Below are positions 7,521 to 16,570 of a stretch of 64,000 bases of DNA, one piece after another (within the stretch, counting starts at the first letter, position 1; each line of letters begins with the position of its first letter). A program made the position numbers and the translations under genes. Under the pieces are notes generated by a model. The model saw only the letters and a list, made by a program, of their open reading frames with translations, was not told where the DNA came from and did no database searches. Origin of the DNA: Rhizobium sp. TH135 (GTDB lineage: Bacteria > Pseudomonadota > Alphaproteobacteria > Rhizobiales > Rhizobiaceae); the NCBI RefSeq assembly GCF_002855515.1, contig NZ_PKRP01000003.1, positions 186,001-250,000 on the forward strand. Direction: 5' to 3'.

Positions 7521-8105
7521 CAGCGTGAAGGGCAGCTCGAACGGTGTCGAGCGCTCGGCGATCACGTCGTTGACCGTGTAGCGCAGCACATAGCCGCCGG
7601 GCTTGGCACCCGCCACATCGAGGGTGAGGTGGGTGTAGACCTCGACCGCATCCGAATGGGCGGTGAAGGTGAAATTGCCGAATTCCTTCTGTAGCGCCAG
7701 CGTCTTGCCCTCGTCATCGGTGAGTTCCAGATCGACGGTGAAATGCGACTGGCGCTGGCTGCCGCCGGCCGGTTGCCATTTGAGGCCGGTGACTTCGACA
7801 TAGGTGATCAGCTTCTCGCCAGAGAGGAAGACGGGTTCTGCCTTCGGAGTGTAGGCGCGGTAGGCCTTGGGCACCTCTGTGACGAAGATCGCCCGGGGGA
7901 CAGTGAGCGGCAGCGACTGGGAGAAGGCGGCGAGCCCCGAGCGTATCGCCTCGAAGGCACCGCGCGCATCGTTCTGTGCGGCCAGCTTTTCCGCCTCGAT
8001 CGCGGCATCGAGAAGCGGTCCTGACATGGCCGGTGCCGCAATCAGGAGGGATCCGAGCAGGGCAGCGGCGAAGTGACGGGACGGTCCGGTGTGTTTCAGC
8101 GTCAC
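7506..8105 (-). CDS. Hypothetical periplasmic protein, 199 aa
   Basis: Starts with GTG at 8103-8105, supported by GGGAG six bases upstream. Residues 1-28 form a Sec signal peptide (AAALLGSLLIAAPAMSG). The mature part has a helical first third (AAIEAEKLAAQNDARGAFEAIRSGL) and a beta-rich remainder of immunoglobulin-like character (YVEVTGLKW, FTVDLELTDDEGKTL, GGYVLRYTVNDV). I do not recognise a named family. It is a single gene between the convergent ABC operon and the trkH gene transcribed in the same direction upstream. Confidence 0.7.
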   Translation of the reverse strand: MTLKHTGPSRHFAAALLGSLLIAAPAMSGPLLDAAIEAEKLAAQNDARGAFEAIRSGLAAFSQSLPLTVPRAIFVTEVPKAYRAYTPKAEPVFLSGEKLITYVEVTGLKWQPAGGSQRQSHFTVDLELTDDEGKTLALQKEFGNFTFTAHSDAVEVYTHLTLDVAGAKPGGYVLRYTVNDVIAERSTPFELPFTLKDKS

Positions 8106-8200
8106 GTGATTCTCCCGTGTTTGATGACGGGAGTGTGGGAAGAAGCGACAGGGCGCGTCAAGCGGCGGCGCGGGAAACCTGCATCACGAAGGGCGGAGGG

Positions 8201-9655
8201 TTAGGACCGCCAGAACATCGGCACCAAGAGCACGATCACGGTCAGGACCTCGAGACGTCCAAGCAGCATGGCGAGCGACAGGATGTAGAGTTCCGGGTCA
8301 TTCATCATGGCGAAATTGCCGACCGGTCCGATCAGCGGGCCAATGCCAGGGCCGACATTGGAAAGAGCGGTGATGACCGAGGAGGTCGCTGTCGCAAATT
8401 CATAGCCGGCGAGCCCCATCGCCATCGAGCCGATCGCCCAGATGAAGACATAGGCGCTGAAGAACAGGAAGACGGCGCGCTGCGCATCGGCATCGACCGT
8501 CTGGCTGCCATAGCGCACGGAATAGACGGCGTTGGGATAGATGAGCTTCTTCAGGCCGGTCACGATGATGTTGAACAGGATGACGAATCGATAGGCCTTG
8601 ATGCCGCCCGCGGTCGAGCCGGAGCAGCCGCCCATGAAGGTGGCGAAGAAGGCGGCTGCGACCGCAAACGGTCCCCAGAGTGTGTAGTCCTCGCTCGCAT
8701 AACCCGTCGTCGACAGGATCGAGGCGAAGTTGAAGAAGGAATGGGTGAGCGCGATGGGTAGATCTACGCCGTTGCGCAGGTGATTGTAGAGCCCGCCGGC
8801 AATCGCGAAGGCGATGAGATAGCCGAGGAAGATGAAGATCTGCGGGTCCCTGAGGGCATCCAGGCGGCCGCGCACCAGAAGCACGATCAGGATCGAGAAG
8901 GGCAGGCTGCACAGCGTCATGAAGAAGGTGGAAACCCAGAGCAGCGTCAGGCTGTCGAAGGCGGCGAAGGAATTGTCGTAGTTGCCGAAACCCGCGGTCG
9001 CAACGGTGGTGAAGGCGTGCACGATCGCATCGAAATGGCCCATGGCCGTCACATCATAGGCGACGATGCAGGCAAGTGTGATGCCCAGATAGACGGCAAT
9101 GAAGGCGCGGGTGAAGGTGGCGATCCGGGCAAACGGCTTGTCGGCGATGTCAGACGATTCCATCTTGAAGAAGGAGACGCCGCCGACGCGCAGGAACGGC
9201 AGCACGAAGAGGCCGAGCGCGACGATCCCGATACCGCCGAGCCAGGCGAGCAAAGCGCGCCACATCAGAATGCCTGGCGACACTTGATGCAGGTTGGAGA
9301 TGACCGTGGAGCCTGTCGTGGTGATGCCGGAAATGGCCTCGAACAGCGACTGGGCAAAGGTCAGCCCGAGATCGGAAAGATAGAGCGGGATCGCGCCGAC
9401 CACCGAAAAGACGGCCCAGAGCACGTTGACCAGAAGGAAGCCCATGCGCTTGGTGAAGGCGGGCGGTGCGCCGCGCGTCGCCATCGCGGCCGTCAGCGAC
9501 AGGCCGCCAATCATCGCAGCCGAAATCGTGAAGGCCGACCAGGCGTCGTCGCCATAATAGAGGCTGACCATAGCCGGGATGAGCATCGCGGTGGACAAAT
9601 AAAGCCCGCAGAGAGCGGCGATGTAGACGACGGAGCGGAGCAGATTGGTATTCAA
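8201..9655 (-). CDS. trkH: TrkH family potassium uptake protein
   Basis: A potassium-translocating membrane subunit of the Trk system. The four selectivity-filter loops are readable: GITTTGSTVIS, VATAGFGNYD, ILSTTGYASED and ALSNVGPGIG. The C-terminus MFWRS matches the usual TrkH ending. I place the start at the TTG codon 9653-9655 (protein LNTNLLRSVVYI...), with GGAAG upstream, because the resulting 484 residues equal the normal TrkH size; the frame stays open 26 codons further but that extension would collide with the divergent ilvA leader. TrkA, its NAD-binding partner, is not in the window. The ilvA gene starts 96 bp away on the other strand. Confidence 0.9.
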   Translation of the reverse strand: MNTNLLRSVVYIAALCGLYLSTAMLIPAMVSLYYGDDAWSAFTISAAMIGGLSLTAAMATRGAPPAFTKRMGFLLVNVLWAVFSVVGAIPLYLSDLGLTFAQSLFEAISGITTTGSTVISNLHQVSPGILMWRALLAWLGGIGIVALGLFVLPFLRVGGVSFFKMESSDIADKPFARIATFTRAFIAVYLGITLACIVAYDVTAMGHFDAIVHAFTTVATAGFGNYDNSFAAFDSLTLLWVSTFFMTLCSLPFSILIVLLVRGRLDALRDPQIFIFLGYLIAFAIAGGLYNHLRNGVDLPIALTHSFFNFASILSTTGYASEDYTLWGPFAVAAAFFATFMGGCSGSTAGGIKAYRFVILFNIIVTGLKKLIYPNAVYSVRYGSQTVDADAQRAVFLFFSAYVFIWAIGSMAMGLAGYEFATATSSVITALSNVGPGIGPLIGPVGNFAMMNDPELYILSLAMLLGRLEVLTVIVLLVPMFWRS

Positions 9656-9751
9656 GGAATGACTTCCGTCTGTTGCAGCGCAAAGAGGCTTTGTCTCTGC
9701 CCGATGTGTATGCCATAGCGGGGCTTGGTCCAAAATTCAACGGAGGGCGAC

Positions 9752-11002
9752 GTGAGCCCCAGTCAAGTCGACGAAGCGCTGGAGGCGATGCGCGGCCTCT
9801 TTCCCGAGACGCCTCTGCAGCTCAATGAACATTTAAGCGCGCGGTATGGCGCCAATGTGTATTTGAAGCGCGAGGATCTGACGCCGGTTCGCTCCTATAA
9901 GATCCGCGGCGCCTTCAATTTCTTCCGCAAGATCGTCGGCGACAGCCCCTCCGGTACCACCTTCGTCTGCGCCTCTGCCGGCAATCACGCCCAGGGTTTT
10001 GCCTATGTCTGCCGCCATTTCGGCGTGCAGGGCGTGGTTTTCATGCCGGTGACGACGCCGCAGCAGAAGATCGACAAGACCCGCATCTTCGGCGGCGAAT
10101 TCATCACGATCCGGCTGGTCGGCGACATCTTCGATCAGTGCTATGCAGCAGCGCGCGAGCATGTCGAGGCGATCGGCGGCTATATGGTGCCGCCTTTCGA
10201 CCATCCCGATATCATCGAAGGCCAGGCGACGGTGGCGGCCGAAGTCATGCAGCAATTGCCGGAAGGTGTGACGCCCGATCTCGTGGTGATGCCGGTCGGT
10301 GGCGGTGGGCTCTCGTCCGGCATGACGGGATATCTGGCTGACCGGGTGTCGCCTGAGGCGATGATCTTCTGCGAACCATCAGGCGCGCCGAGCCTGAAGA
10401 AGAGCCTGGAAGCCGGCAAGGCGGTCACGCTGCCCAAGGTCGACAATTTCGTCGATGGTGCCGCCGTTGCCCGGATCGGCGACTATAATTTCGAAGCCCT
10501 CAAGGGCTTCCGGCCGGATCAGGTGCTGATCGTTCCGGAAAACGCGATCTGCGTGACGATGACCGACATGCTGAATGTCGAAGGCGTGGTGCTTGAGCCG
10601 GCGGGTGCGCTGGCGCTTGCAGCCCTTGATCTTCTGCCGCGCGTGGCCCTGAGCGGCCGAACGATCGTCGCGGTCGTCTCCGGTGGCAATTTCGATTTCG
10701 AGCGGCTGCCCGACGTCAAGGAACGCGCCATGCGGTACGCGGGCCTGAAGAAATACTTCATCCTGCGCCTGGCGCAGCGGCCCGGCGCCCTGCGCGACTT
10801 CCTCAATCTGCTTGGCCCCGAGGACGATATCGCCCGCTTCGAATATCTCAAGAAGTCGGCCCGCAACTTCGGCTCCATCCTGATCGGCATCGAGACCGGC
10901 AAGCGCGAAAACTTCGCCGAACTCTTCGATCGTTTCGATCAGGCAGGCCTCGGTTTCGAGGACATCACCGAAAACGAAATCCTCGCCAACCTGATCATCT
11001 GA
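9752..11002 (+). CDS. ilvA: Threonine ammonia-lyase (threonine dehydratase)
   Basis: A PLP enzyme converting threonine to 2-oxobutanoate and ammonia, the first step to isoleucine. The PLP lysine lies in SYKIRGAFN, the phosphate-binding loop is PVGGGGLSSG, and ASAGNHAQGFA is the conserved substrate loop. The C-terminal 85 residues (from LKKYFILRLAQRPGALRDFL) form a single ACT-like regulatory domain, consistent with the 416-residue short form. The start is the GTG at 9752-9754, set by CGGAGG with a five-base spacer. The 3' end overlaps the convergent hydrolase gene by 8 bp. Confidence 0.9.
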   Translation: MSPSQVDEALEAMRGLFPETPLQLNEHLSARYGANVYLKREDLTPVRSYKIRGAFNFFRKIVGDSPSGTTFVCASAGNHAQGFAYVCRHFGVQGVVFMPVTTPQQKIDKTRIFGGEFITIRLVGDIFDQCYAAAREHVEAIGGYMVPPFDHPDIIEGQATVAAEVMQQLPEGVTPDLVVMPVGGGGLSSGMTGYLADRVSPEAMIFCEPSGAPSLKKSLEAGKAVTLPKVDNFVDGAAVARIGDYNFEALKGFRPDQVLIVPENAICVTMTDMLNVEGVVLEPAGALALAALDLLPRVALSGRTIVAVVSGGNFDFERLPDVKERAMRYAGLKKYFILRLAQRPGALRDFLNLLGPEDDIARFEYLKKSARNFGSILIGIETGKRENFAELFDRFDQAGLGFEDITENEILANLII

Positions 11003-11984
11003 TTCCCTGTTCGCCCAGCCAGTCGAGGATCGTCTGCGCGATCGGTTCGGTTGTCTGAGGCGAATAGGTGTCCCCGGCAATGACGTGATTGTTGGCGTCG
11101 CCGGTTTGGCCGGGATCGACGAGCCGATGCGGACCGCCCCAGCGGGCGGCGATGGCCGCCGTCCGGCCGGGCCGTACGACCTTGTCTGCGGCCGACTGGA
11201 GGAAGAAGGCAGGAATGCGGATTTCTTCGACCGGCGTATGGGTCGCGAGCCGCACCGATTGCGCCATGGGAATGAGCGCTGTCACCGGATAATCGGTCGT
11301 CCAGTTATGTGCATTGAGCGGGCTGATCGGCTGGAAGCCGGTGCGGTTCCCGATGATCAGCCTTGCGAGCTGCGCGCCGAACGGACCGGTAAGCAGGAAG
11401 CTGCCGGAGGCCTGCACGCCGTAATTCGGCGACAGGAAAACGGAGGCTACGACCTGGTTGCCAAGCGCGGGGCGGGCAAGTGCCCAGGTGACCAGCGAAG
11501 CGCCTGTCGAGGTCGAGATCACCACCACCTGATCGCCCAGCAAGCGCCCGATTGCCAGAGCCTCACCGATGTCATGGGCCCAGTCCTCGATCGTCGCGAG
11601 GCCCAGGGCATCCGGATCTGCGAGGCCATGACCGGCAAGCCGCGTGAAGAAGAGATTGGCACCGAGCGCCTTGGCCACGAGATCGGGCAGGGGGCGCACC
11701 TCGGCGGGCGAGGCGGAGAAGCCGTGCACATAGACAACCGAGATCGGCGTTTTCTGGTGCCGGGCAGGATCGGCCCAGACGATCTCTTTGGCGAGGCCTG
11801 TCCTTAAGGCACCCACGGCTTTCTCTTGATCCGCAATGAGGGTTTCAATGGCTCCCAGCGAAGTCTCGGCGAGAATCGTCGCCTCCCGCTCCAGGGCAAG
11901 CGTCGGCGGCCAGCGATAGAGCACGACAAGCGCCACGATCGCGACGGCGATGACAACAAGCGATAGGCCCATGATGCTCCGCAT
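10995..11984 (-). CDS. Membrane-anchored alpha/beta hydrolase
   Basis: A 329-residue protein with one N-terminal membrane helix (GLSLVVIAVAIVALVVLY) and an alpha/beta hydrolase fold outside it. The oxyanion region is VVYVHGFSAS, the nucleophile elbow ISTSTGAS, the acid QSAADKVV and the base ANNHVIAG. The elbow reads S-x-S-x-G instead of the usual G-x-S-x-G, which is tolerated in some lipase-like families. Substrate is unknown; an esterase or lysophospholipase-like role is possible. It is convergent with ilvA and overlaps it by 8 bp. Confidence 0.78.
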   Translation of the reverse strand: MRSIMGLSLVVIAVAIVALVVLYRWPPTLALEREATILAETSLGAIETLIADQEKAVGALRTGLAKEIVWADPARHQKTPISVVYVHGFSASPAEVRPLPDLVAKALGANLFFTRLAGHGLADPDALGLATIEDWAHDIGEALAIGRLLGDQVVVISTSTGASLVTWALARPALGNQVVASVFLSPNYGVQASGSFLLTGPFGAQLARLIIGNRTGFQPISPLNAHNWTTDYPVTALIPMAQSVRLATHTPVEEIRIPAFFLQSAADKVVRPGRTAAIAARWGGPHRLVDPGQTGDANNHVIAGDTYSPQTTEPIAQTILDWLGEQGIR

Positions 11985-12096
11985 TCCCTCAACCCCGGGT
12001 CTCAGCCGCCCGGACCGAGCTTAGCATGACCTTTGGCGACGGAAAGCCGCGCCGCCCGCTCTTCCGCGTCGCCCCTCGCTGTGCTAGGGGAAAAAC

Positions 12097-12417
12097 ATGT
12101 CGATCCTGTCCAGCATCCTCTCCATTTTCACCGGTGGCGCCTCGTCCGAGGCCTCTGCCAAGCCCATGGCCGAGCCGCAGACCTATAAGGACTGCGTCAT
12201 CCACGCCGAACCTATCCGGGAAGGCAGCCAGTTCAGATTGGCCGGCCGTATCGAGCGGGAGGTGGATGGTCGGACACTGGAGCGGAAGTTCATCCGCGCC
12301 GACGTCTTCACCTCGCTTGACGATGCGCTCGACTGCACCTTCCGCAAGGCGCAGCAGATCATCGACCAGAACGGCCCGGCTCTCTTCGGTGACGGGGAAC
12401 AGACGCGTATCGTCTGA
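12097..12417 (+). CDS. HlyU-like small protein
   Basis: A 106-residue protein with a short hydrophobic, Ser-rich start (SILSSILSIFTGG) and a compact domain YKDCVIHAEPIREGSQFRLAGRIERE...KFIRADVF...AFRKAQQIIDQ-like, which fits the HlyU family. In Vibrio the name HlyU was given to a transcription activator, but this alphaproteobacterial family has no clear DNA-binding motif and its role is uncertain. The ATG follows AGGGGAAAAAC, a good ribosome binding site. It ends 24 bp before the Amt fusion gene on the same strand, so co-transcription is possible. Confidence 0.65.
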   Translation: MSILSSILSIFTGGASSEASAKPMAEPQTYKDCVIHAEPIREGSQFRLAGRIEREVDGRTLERKFIRADVFTSLDDALDCTFRKAQQIIDQNGPALFGDGEQTRIV

Positions 12418-12441
12418 GGCTTACCGTAGTATCGCGAAGAA

Positions 12442-15400
12442 ATGTTTCTTTGCGGTCACCGAATGTTAATGATGCAGCGCAACACTGACGCCCGAGATAT
12501 TGCTCGGGTTTTTCAAGTGATTAATGCGTTTTTCTCCGGACTTTTTCTTCGTTTCGGTTTGTTTGCAACGGGAGCTGCCCTTCTGGCGGCGACACCCTCT
12601 GTAGCCGCACAAGAGGCCGTGACGATCCAAGCCGCCAAGGCTTCGGCGGATCTCGCCTGGCTGATGGCCGCCGCCGGCATGGTGATGATGATGCAGGTGG
12701 GCTTCCTGCTCCTCGAAGCCGGCATGGTCCGATCGAAGAACTCCATCAATGTCGCCCAGAAGAACCTGCTCGATTTCGTCTTCGGCGTGGTCGGCTTTGC
12801 CGCCATCGGCTTCATGCTGGCTTTCGGCAGCTCCGGTGTGCTTCCGTTCGGCATCGATGCTGACTATTTCCTGCTGAAGGGCCTCGACAGCTGGCTTGCC
12901 GGCTTCTTTGTTTTTCAGGTGATGTTCTGCGGCACGGCGGCGACCATCGTCTCGGGCGCGGTCGCCGAGCGGATGTCGCTCTCTGCCTATGTGCTCGGCT
13001 CGATCGTTCTTTCGACGCTCATCTATCCAGTTTTCGTCCACTGGGTCTGGGGCACGGCCATCGGCCCCAATTCCGGTGCATTTCTCGCCAATCTCGGCTT
13101 CGTCGATTTCGCCGGGTCGACCGTGGTGCATGCCACGGGCGGCTGGGTGGCACTTGCCGCCTGCCTGGTGATCGGTTCGCGGCGCGGGCGTTTCGATGCC
13201 GAGGGACGACCGATCCGCATTGCCGGCAACAATCCGGTGCTCTCGACGACGGGGGCTCTCATCCTGTTTTTCGGCTGGATCGGCTTTAACGGCGGCTCAA
13301 CGCTCGCGGCCAATGCCGATGTCGCCCCTATCATCCTCAATACCGTGCTGGCGGGTGGGATGGGCACCTGCGTCGGTTACGTGATCGGTGCCAAGCAGGA
13401 CGGTGTCGTGCTGCCGGAAAAGGCGCTTTGCGGCATGCTGGGCGCCCTGGTCGCGGTGACGGCCGGCTGCCACCTCCTCGAGCCCGGCGGCGCGCTTTTG
13501 ATCGGCGCGCTCGGTTCGATCGTCGCGCTCTACGGCAACCAGTATATGGAGGAGAAGCTGAAGATCGACGACGCGGTCGGTGCCGTTGGCGTGCATGCCT
13601 TTGCAGGCGTTGCCGGAACCGTGGCGCTTGCGCTTCTGGCTCCCGTCGACAGGCTACCCGCGGGCGGTCGTTTCGACCAGCTTTACATCCAGATCTTCGG
13701 GTCTGCGCTCAATTTCTATTGGGCCTTCGGTCTCGGTTATGCCTTCTTCTGGACGCTCGACAAGCTTGTGCCCATTCGCGTGACGGCAGAGGCCGAGGAT
13801 ATCGGCCTGAATATTGCCGAGCACGGGACGCGCCTGGGCGTCGGCCATGTCGAGGATGCGCTGTCGAAGCTCGTCTCCGGAAAGGCGGATCTCGGCGACC
13901 GCTTGGCAGTCGATCCCGGCGATGAGGCCGAGAAGCTCACCCGGCTCTTCAACAGTCTGATGGACAATATCCAGCAGCAGGAGCGCAGCCGTAGCGAACT
14001 TGAGGCGCAGGTCCGCGACCAGGAGGAAGCAGATCGGGTGACGGCGCTCGCCAATGCGACATTCGAAGCCATCGTGATGCATGAAGACGGCTTGATCATC
14101 GACGGCAACGAGCAATTCGAAGTGCTGACTGCCCGGAAGATCAGGGACCTTGTCGGCACCTCGATCCTCGATCTGGTCGATGAAACGGGCCGACGTCTGC
14201 TGATCGATGACCCGAACCCGGCGCCCGACGTGTCGCGGGAATTCCAGATCGTCCGCATGGATGGCACGACGATCCCGATCGAGGCGCGTGGCCGCAACAT
14301 CGAATATCGCGGACGCCACATCCGCATCAGCTGCCTGGTGGATCTGCGCGAGCGCAAGGCCGTCGAGGGGCGCATGCGCCATCTCGCCCAGCATGATCCG
14401 CTGACCGGGATTGCCAACCGCGCGCTCTTCACCGAGACGCTGGCCGCGCATGTCGCCCAAGCCAACGACGGCTGGGGCTGCGGGGTTCTGCTCGTCGATC
14501 TCGACCATTTCAAGGATGTGAACGACCTTTACGGGCATCCGGCGGGTGACGAGGTGATCCGCGAAACCAGCCGGCGTCTGACCGAGGTTCTCGGTCCTTC
14601 TGACATGGCGGCGCGACTGGGTGGCGACGAATTCGCTGTGATTCTCGGCAATTGCCATTTCGAAGCGCAGCTCGAAGACGTCAGCCGTCGACTGATCGAA
14701 TCCTTCCGGCAACCCTTTGACACCGGCCAGGGCGAGCGCATCAAATGCGGCGTCAGCATCGGAGGTGCGCTTTGCCCCGAACATGCAGGTGAACTCGACG
14801 AACTGATCGGCCGCGCCGACGTCGCGCTCTATCATGCGAAGAAGTCCGGCCGGAACACGTTCCGTGCCTATCGCCGGGGCATGGACGAGTTGATCGAGAA
14901 GCGGCGCGCGCTGGAGGCCGATATCGAGCGCGGGCTGGAGCGCAGCGAGTTCGAGCTCTATCTCCAGCCGCGGGTCGCCGCCCGCGATGGCGCGATCATC
15001 GGCTATGAGGCGCTTGTCCGCTGGAAGCATCCGGATCGCGGCATGGTCCAGCCGGGGGACTTCATCCCGGTGGCGGAGGTGTCAGGCAAGATCATCGATC
15101 TCGGGGAATGGGTGCTTGCCGAAGCCTGCCGCCTGGCAGCGGGTTTTCCTGAACACCTGCATATCAGCGTCAATGTCTCGCCGGTCCAGTTCCGCCACCC
15201 GCAGTTTCTCGAAAGGGTCGAGGCCAATCTCGGAGCCTCCGGCGTTTCGCCGCATCAGCTTGAGCTTGAGATCACGGAGAGCGTGCTGATTGACGACGAC
15301 CAGCGGGCGCGCCTCATTCTCGGTCATCTGAAGATGCTTGGCCTCAGGATCGCGCTCGACGATTTCGGCACAGGCTATTCGTCGCTGAGCTATCTCAGCC

Positions 15401-15756
15401 GCTACCCGTTCGACGTGATCAAGATCGACCGCAGCTTTGTGTCGGCGCTCGGCACGGAGGACACAGCCGACGCCATCGTCCGTACGATCATCGATCTTGG
15501 CAGCGGGCTCGGCATGCGGGTCGTGGCAGAGGGCGTGGAGACGGTCGAGCAGGCCCGCTATCTGAGTGCGGCGGGCTGTGACGAATTGCAGGGCTACCTG
15601 CTGGGTAGGCCACTGCCGGTGGGCGAGGTGGCGAATGCGGTGGTCGACACGGTCGTGACGGAATTGAAGAAGATCGCCAGGCTTGCCATCCGTCTCGACA
15701 AGCGGTCTGCCCGCGTTGACCAGGATCTGCCGGGCGTGAGGGCCGCCGGCGCGTAA
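12442..15756 (+). CDS. Ammonium transporter-HAMP-like-PAS-GGDEF-EAL fusion
   Basis: An 1104-residue membrane protein. Residues about 20-57 look like a signal segment (to SVAAQ); 65-445 are a full Amt/Rh channel with the twin histidines at about 230 (DFAGSTVVH) and 385 (AVGVH), and the Amt tail motif GLNIAEHG at 454-461. A HAMP-like linker (465-515) and a PAS-type domain (535-637) lead to GGDEF (motif RLGGDEF, 726-732) and EAL (motif YEALVRW, 855-861; DDFGTGYSS and KIDRSFV present). Both catalytic motifs look intact; the RxxD inhibitory site before GGDEF is replaced by GPSD. It probably senses or carries ammonium and sets cyclic-di-GMP levels. ATG 12442 is the first start; ATG at 12463 is an alternative. 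Confidence 0.88.
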   Translation: MFLCGHRMLMMQRNTDARDIARVFQVINAFFSGLFLRFGLFATGAALLAATPSVAAQEAVTIQAAKASADLAWLMAAAGMVMMMQVGFLLLEAGMVRSKNSINVAQKNLLDFVFGVVGFAAIGFMLAFGSSGVLPFGIDADYFLLKGLDSWLAGFFVFQVMFCGTAATIVSGAVAERMSLSAYVLGSIVLSTLIYPVFVHWVWGTAIGPNSGAFLANLGFVDFAGSTVVHATGGWVALAACLVIGSRRGRFDAEGRPIRIAGNNPVLSTTGALILFFGWIGFNGGSTLAANADVAPIILNTVLAGGMGTCVGYVIGAKQDGVVLPEKALCGMLGALVAVTAGCHLLEPGGALLIGALGSIVALYGNQYMEEKLKIDDAVGAVGVHAFAGVAGTVALALLAPVDRLPAGGRFDQLYIQIFGSALNFYWAFGLGYAFFWTLDKLVPIRVTAEAEDIGLNIAEHGTRLGVGHVEDALSKLVSGKADLGDRLAVDPGDEAEKLTRLFNSLMDNIQQQERSRSELEAQVRDQEEADRVTALANATFEAIVMHEDGLIIDGNEQFEVLTARKIRDLVGTSILDLVDETGRRLLIDDPNPAPDVSREFQIVRMDGTTIPIEARGRNIEYRGRHIRISCLVDLRERKAVEGRMRHLAQHDPLTGIANRALFTETLAAHVAQANDGWGCGVLLVDLDHFKDVNDLYGHPAGDEVIRETSRRLTEVLGPSDMAARLGGDEFAVILGNCHFEAQLEDVSRRLIESFRQPFDTGQGERIKCGVSIGGALCPEHAGELDELIGRADVALYHAKKSGRNTFRAYRRGMDELIEKRRALEADIERGLERSEFELYLQPRVAARDGAIIGYEALVRWKHPDRGMVQPGDFIPVAEVSGKIIDLGEWVLAEACRLAAGFPEHLHISVNVSPVQFRHPQFLERVEANLGASGVSPHQLELEITESVLIDDDQRARLILGHLKMLGLRIALDDFGTGYSSLSYLSRYPFDVIKIDRSFVSALGTEDTADAIVRTIIDLGSGLGMRVVAEGVETVEQARYLSAAGCDELQGYLLGRPLPVGEVANAVVDTVVTELKKIARLAIRLDKRSARVDQDLPGVRAAGA

Positions 15757-15778
15757 AGTCTTTCAGGCGGATCTTGCA

Positions 15779-15807
15779 GGAAGCGCGACCGTAAGGGCCG
15801 CGCTTCC
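15779..15807. terminator. Hairpin between convergent Amt fusion and azoR genes
   Basis: Perfect 9 bp stem GGAAGCGCG / CGCGCTTCC (15779-15787 with 15799-15807) around an 11-base loop, lying between two convergent genes. No long T tract follows on either side, so it may be a weak bidirectional terminator or an mRNA 3' stabiliser. Confidence 0.5.
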
Positions 15808-15827
15808 GTGACGTTGAGTATCTAAGG

Positions 15828-16439
15828 TCAGGCGGCGCGCGCCAGTTCCTCGACCTTGGCCTTGGCCGAAGCGACTGCCTTTTCGGCGGCTTCCGGACCG
15901 TATGCTACGCCCTCGACATAGACCGTCTCGACCAGCTCGATGCCGAGGAAGCCGAGAACCGTCTTCAGATAGGGTACGGCATGGTTCATCGGCGCGCCCG
16001 GGCCGGACGAATAGATTCCGCCAGCGGCGAGCACGAGATAGGCCTTCTTGCCCGTGGCGAGACCGACCGGGCCGTTCTCGGTGTAGCTGAAGGTGAGGCC
16101 GGCGCGGGCGATATGGTCGATCCAGCTCTTCAGCGATGAATAGATGTTGAAGTTGATGAGGCCGGTGCCGATGACGATGGTATCGGCAGCCATGAGTTCT
16201 GCGACCAGCTCGTCGGAGATGGCAACCGAAGCAGCCTCTTCAGCGCTGCGTGCATCGGCCGGCTTGCGGATGGCGGCGGTGAAGGTGCCGTCGACGTGGT
16301 CGAGCTGGGTCTCGACGAGATCACGGCGAACCAGCGTGCCTGCCGTACCGGCAAACTTCTCGGCGAGCTCGGTGGCGATCGCGTTCGAGAGGGATTCCGA
16401 GCCGCGCGGGCTGGAGGTGACGAGAAGGATGGATGACAT
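15828..16439 (-). CDS. azoR: FMN-dependent NADH-azoreductase
   Basis: A 203-residue flavodoxin-like quinone/azo reductase. The FMN phosphate loop is TSSPRGSES near the N-terminus, followed by the family motifs FNIYSSLKSWIDHIARAG and VLAAGGIYSSG. These enzymes reduce quinones and azo compounds with NADH and are often induced by electrophiles. The start ATG 16437-16439 is supported by GAGGAAA upstream; the open frame extends 22 codons further without homology. It is divergent from a LysR regulator 131 bp away, which is the classic arrangement for autoregulated control. Confidence 0.9.
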   Translation of the reverse strand: MSSILLVTSSPRGSESLSNAIATELAEKFAGTAGTLVRRDLVETQLDHVDGTFTAAIRKPADARSAEEAASVAISDELVAELMAADTIVIGTGLINFNIYSSLKSWIDHIARAGLTFSYTENGPVGLATGKKAYLVLAAGGIYSSGPGAPMNHAVPYLKTVLGFLGIELVETVYVEGVAYGPEAAEKAVASAKAKVEELARAA

Positions 16440-16570
16440 GTGCAATTTCCTCGAAAGATGACTGGCCCTTGGGAGCAGGCCTGCCATGCATCTATGTCCG
16501 AGCACGCATCAATGAAACTGTGATAATCTAGATTGGTCATATCGAATAACTGGATGGATGCCCGATCGCC
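16440..16570. promoter_or_regulatory. azoR-lysR divergent control region with palindrome
   Basis: The 131 bp gap carries the perfect palindrome AATCTAGATT at 16525-16534, in a locally AT-rich stretch that continues to about 16552. LysR regulators usually bind interrupted dyads with a T-N11-A core between divergent genes, so this is the best operator candidate. No promoter hexamers are clear enough to name. Confidence 0.45.

Noticed and set aside
13654..15030. 458-codon open frame on the minus strand inside the Amt-GGDEF-EAL gene
   Set aside because: Antisense shadow of a strongly conserved gene; its translation has no domain and reflects GC-biased codons of the real strand.
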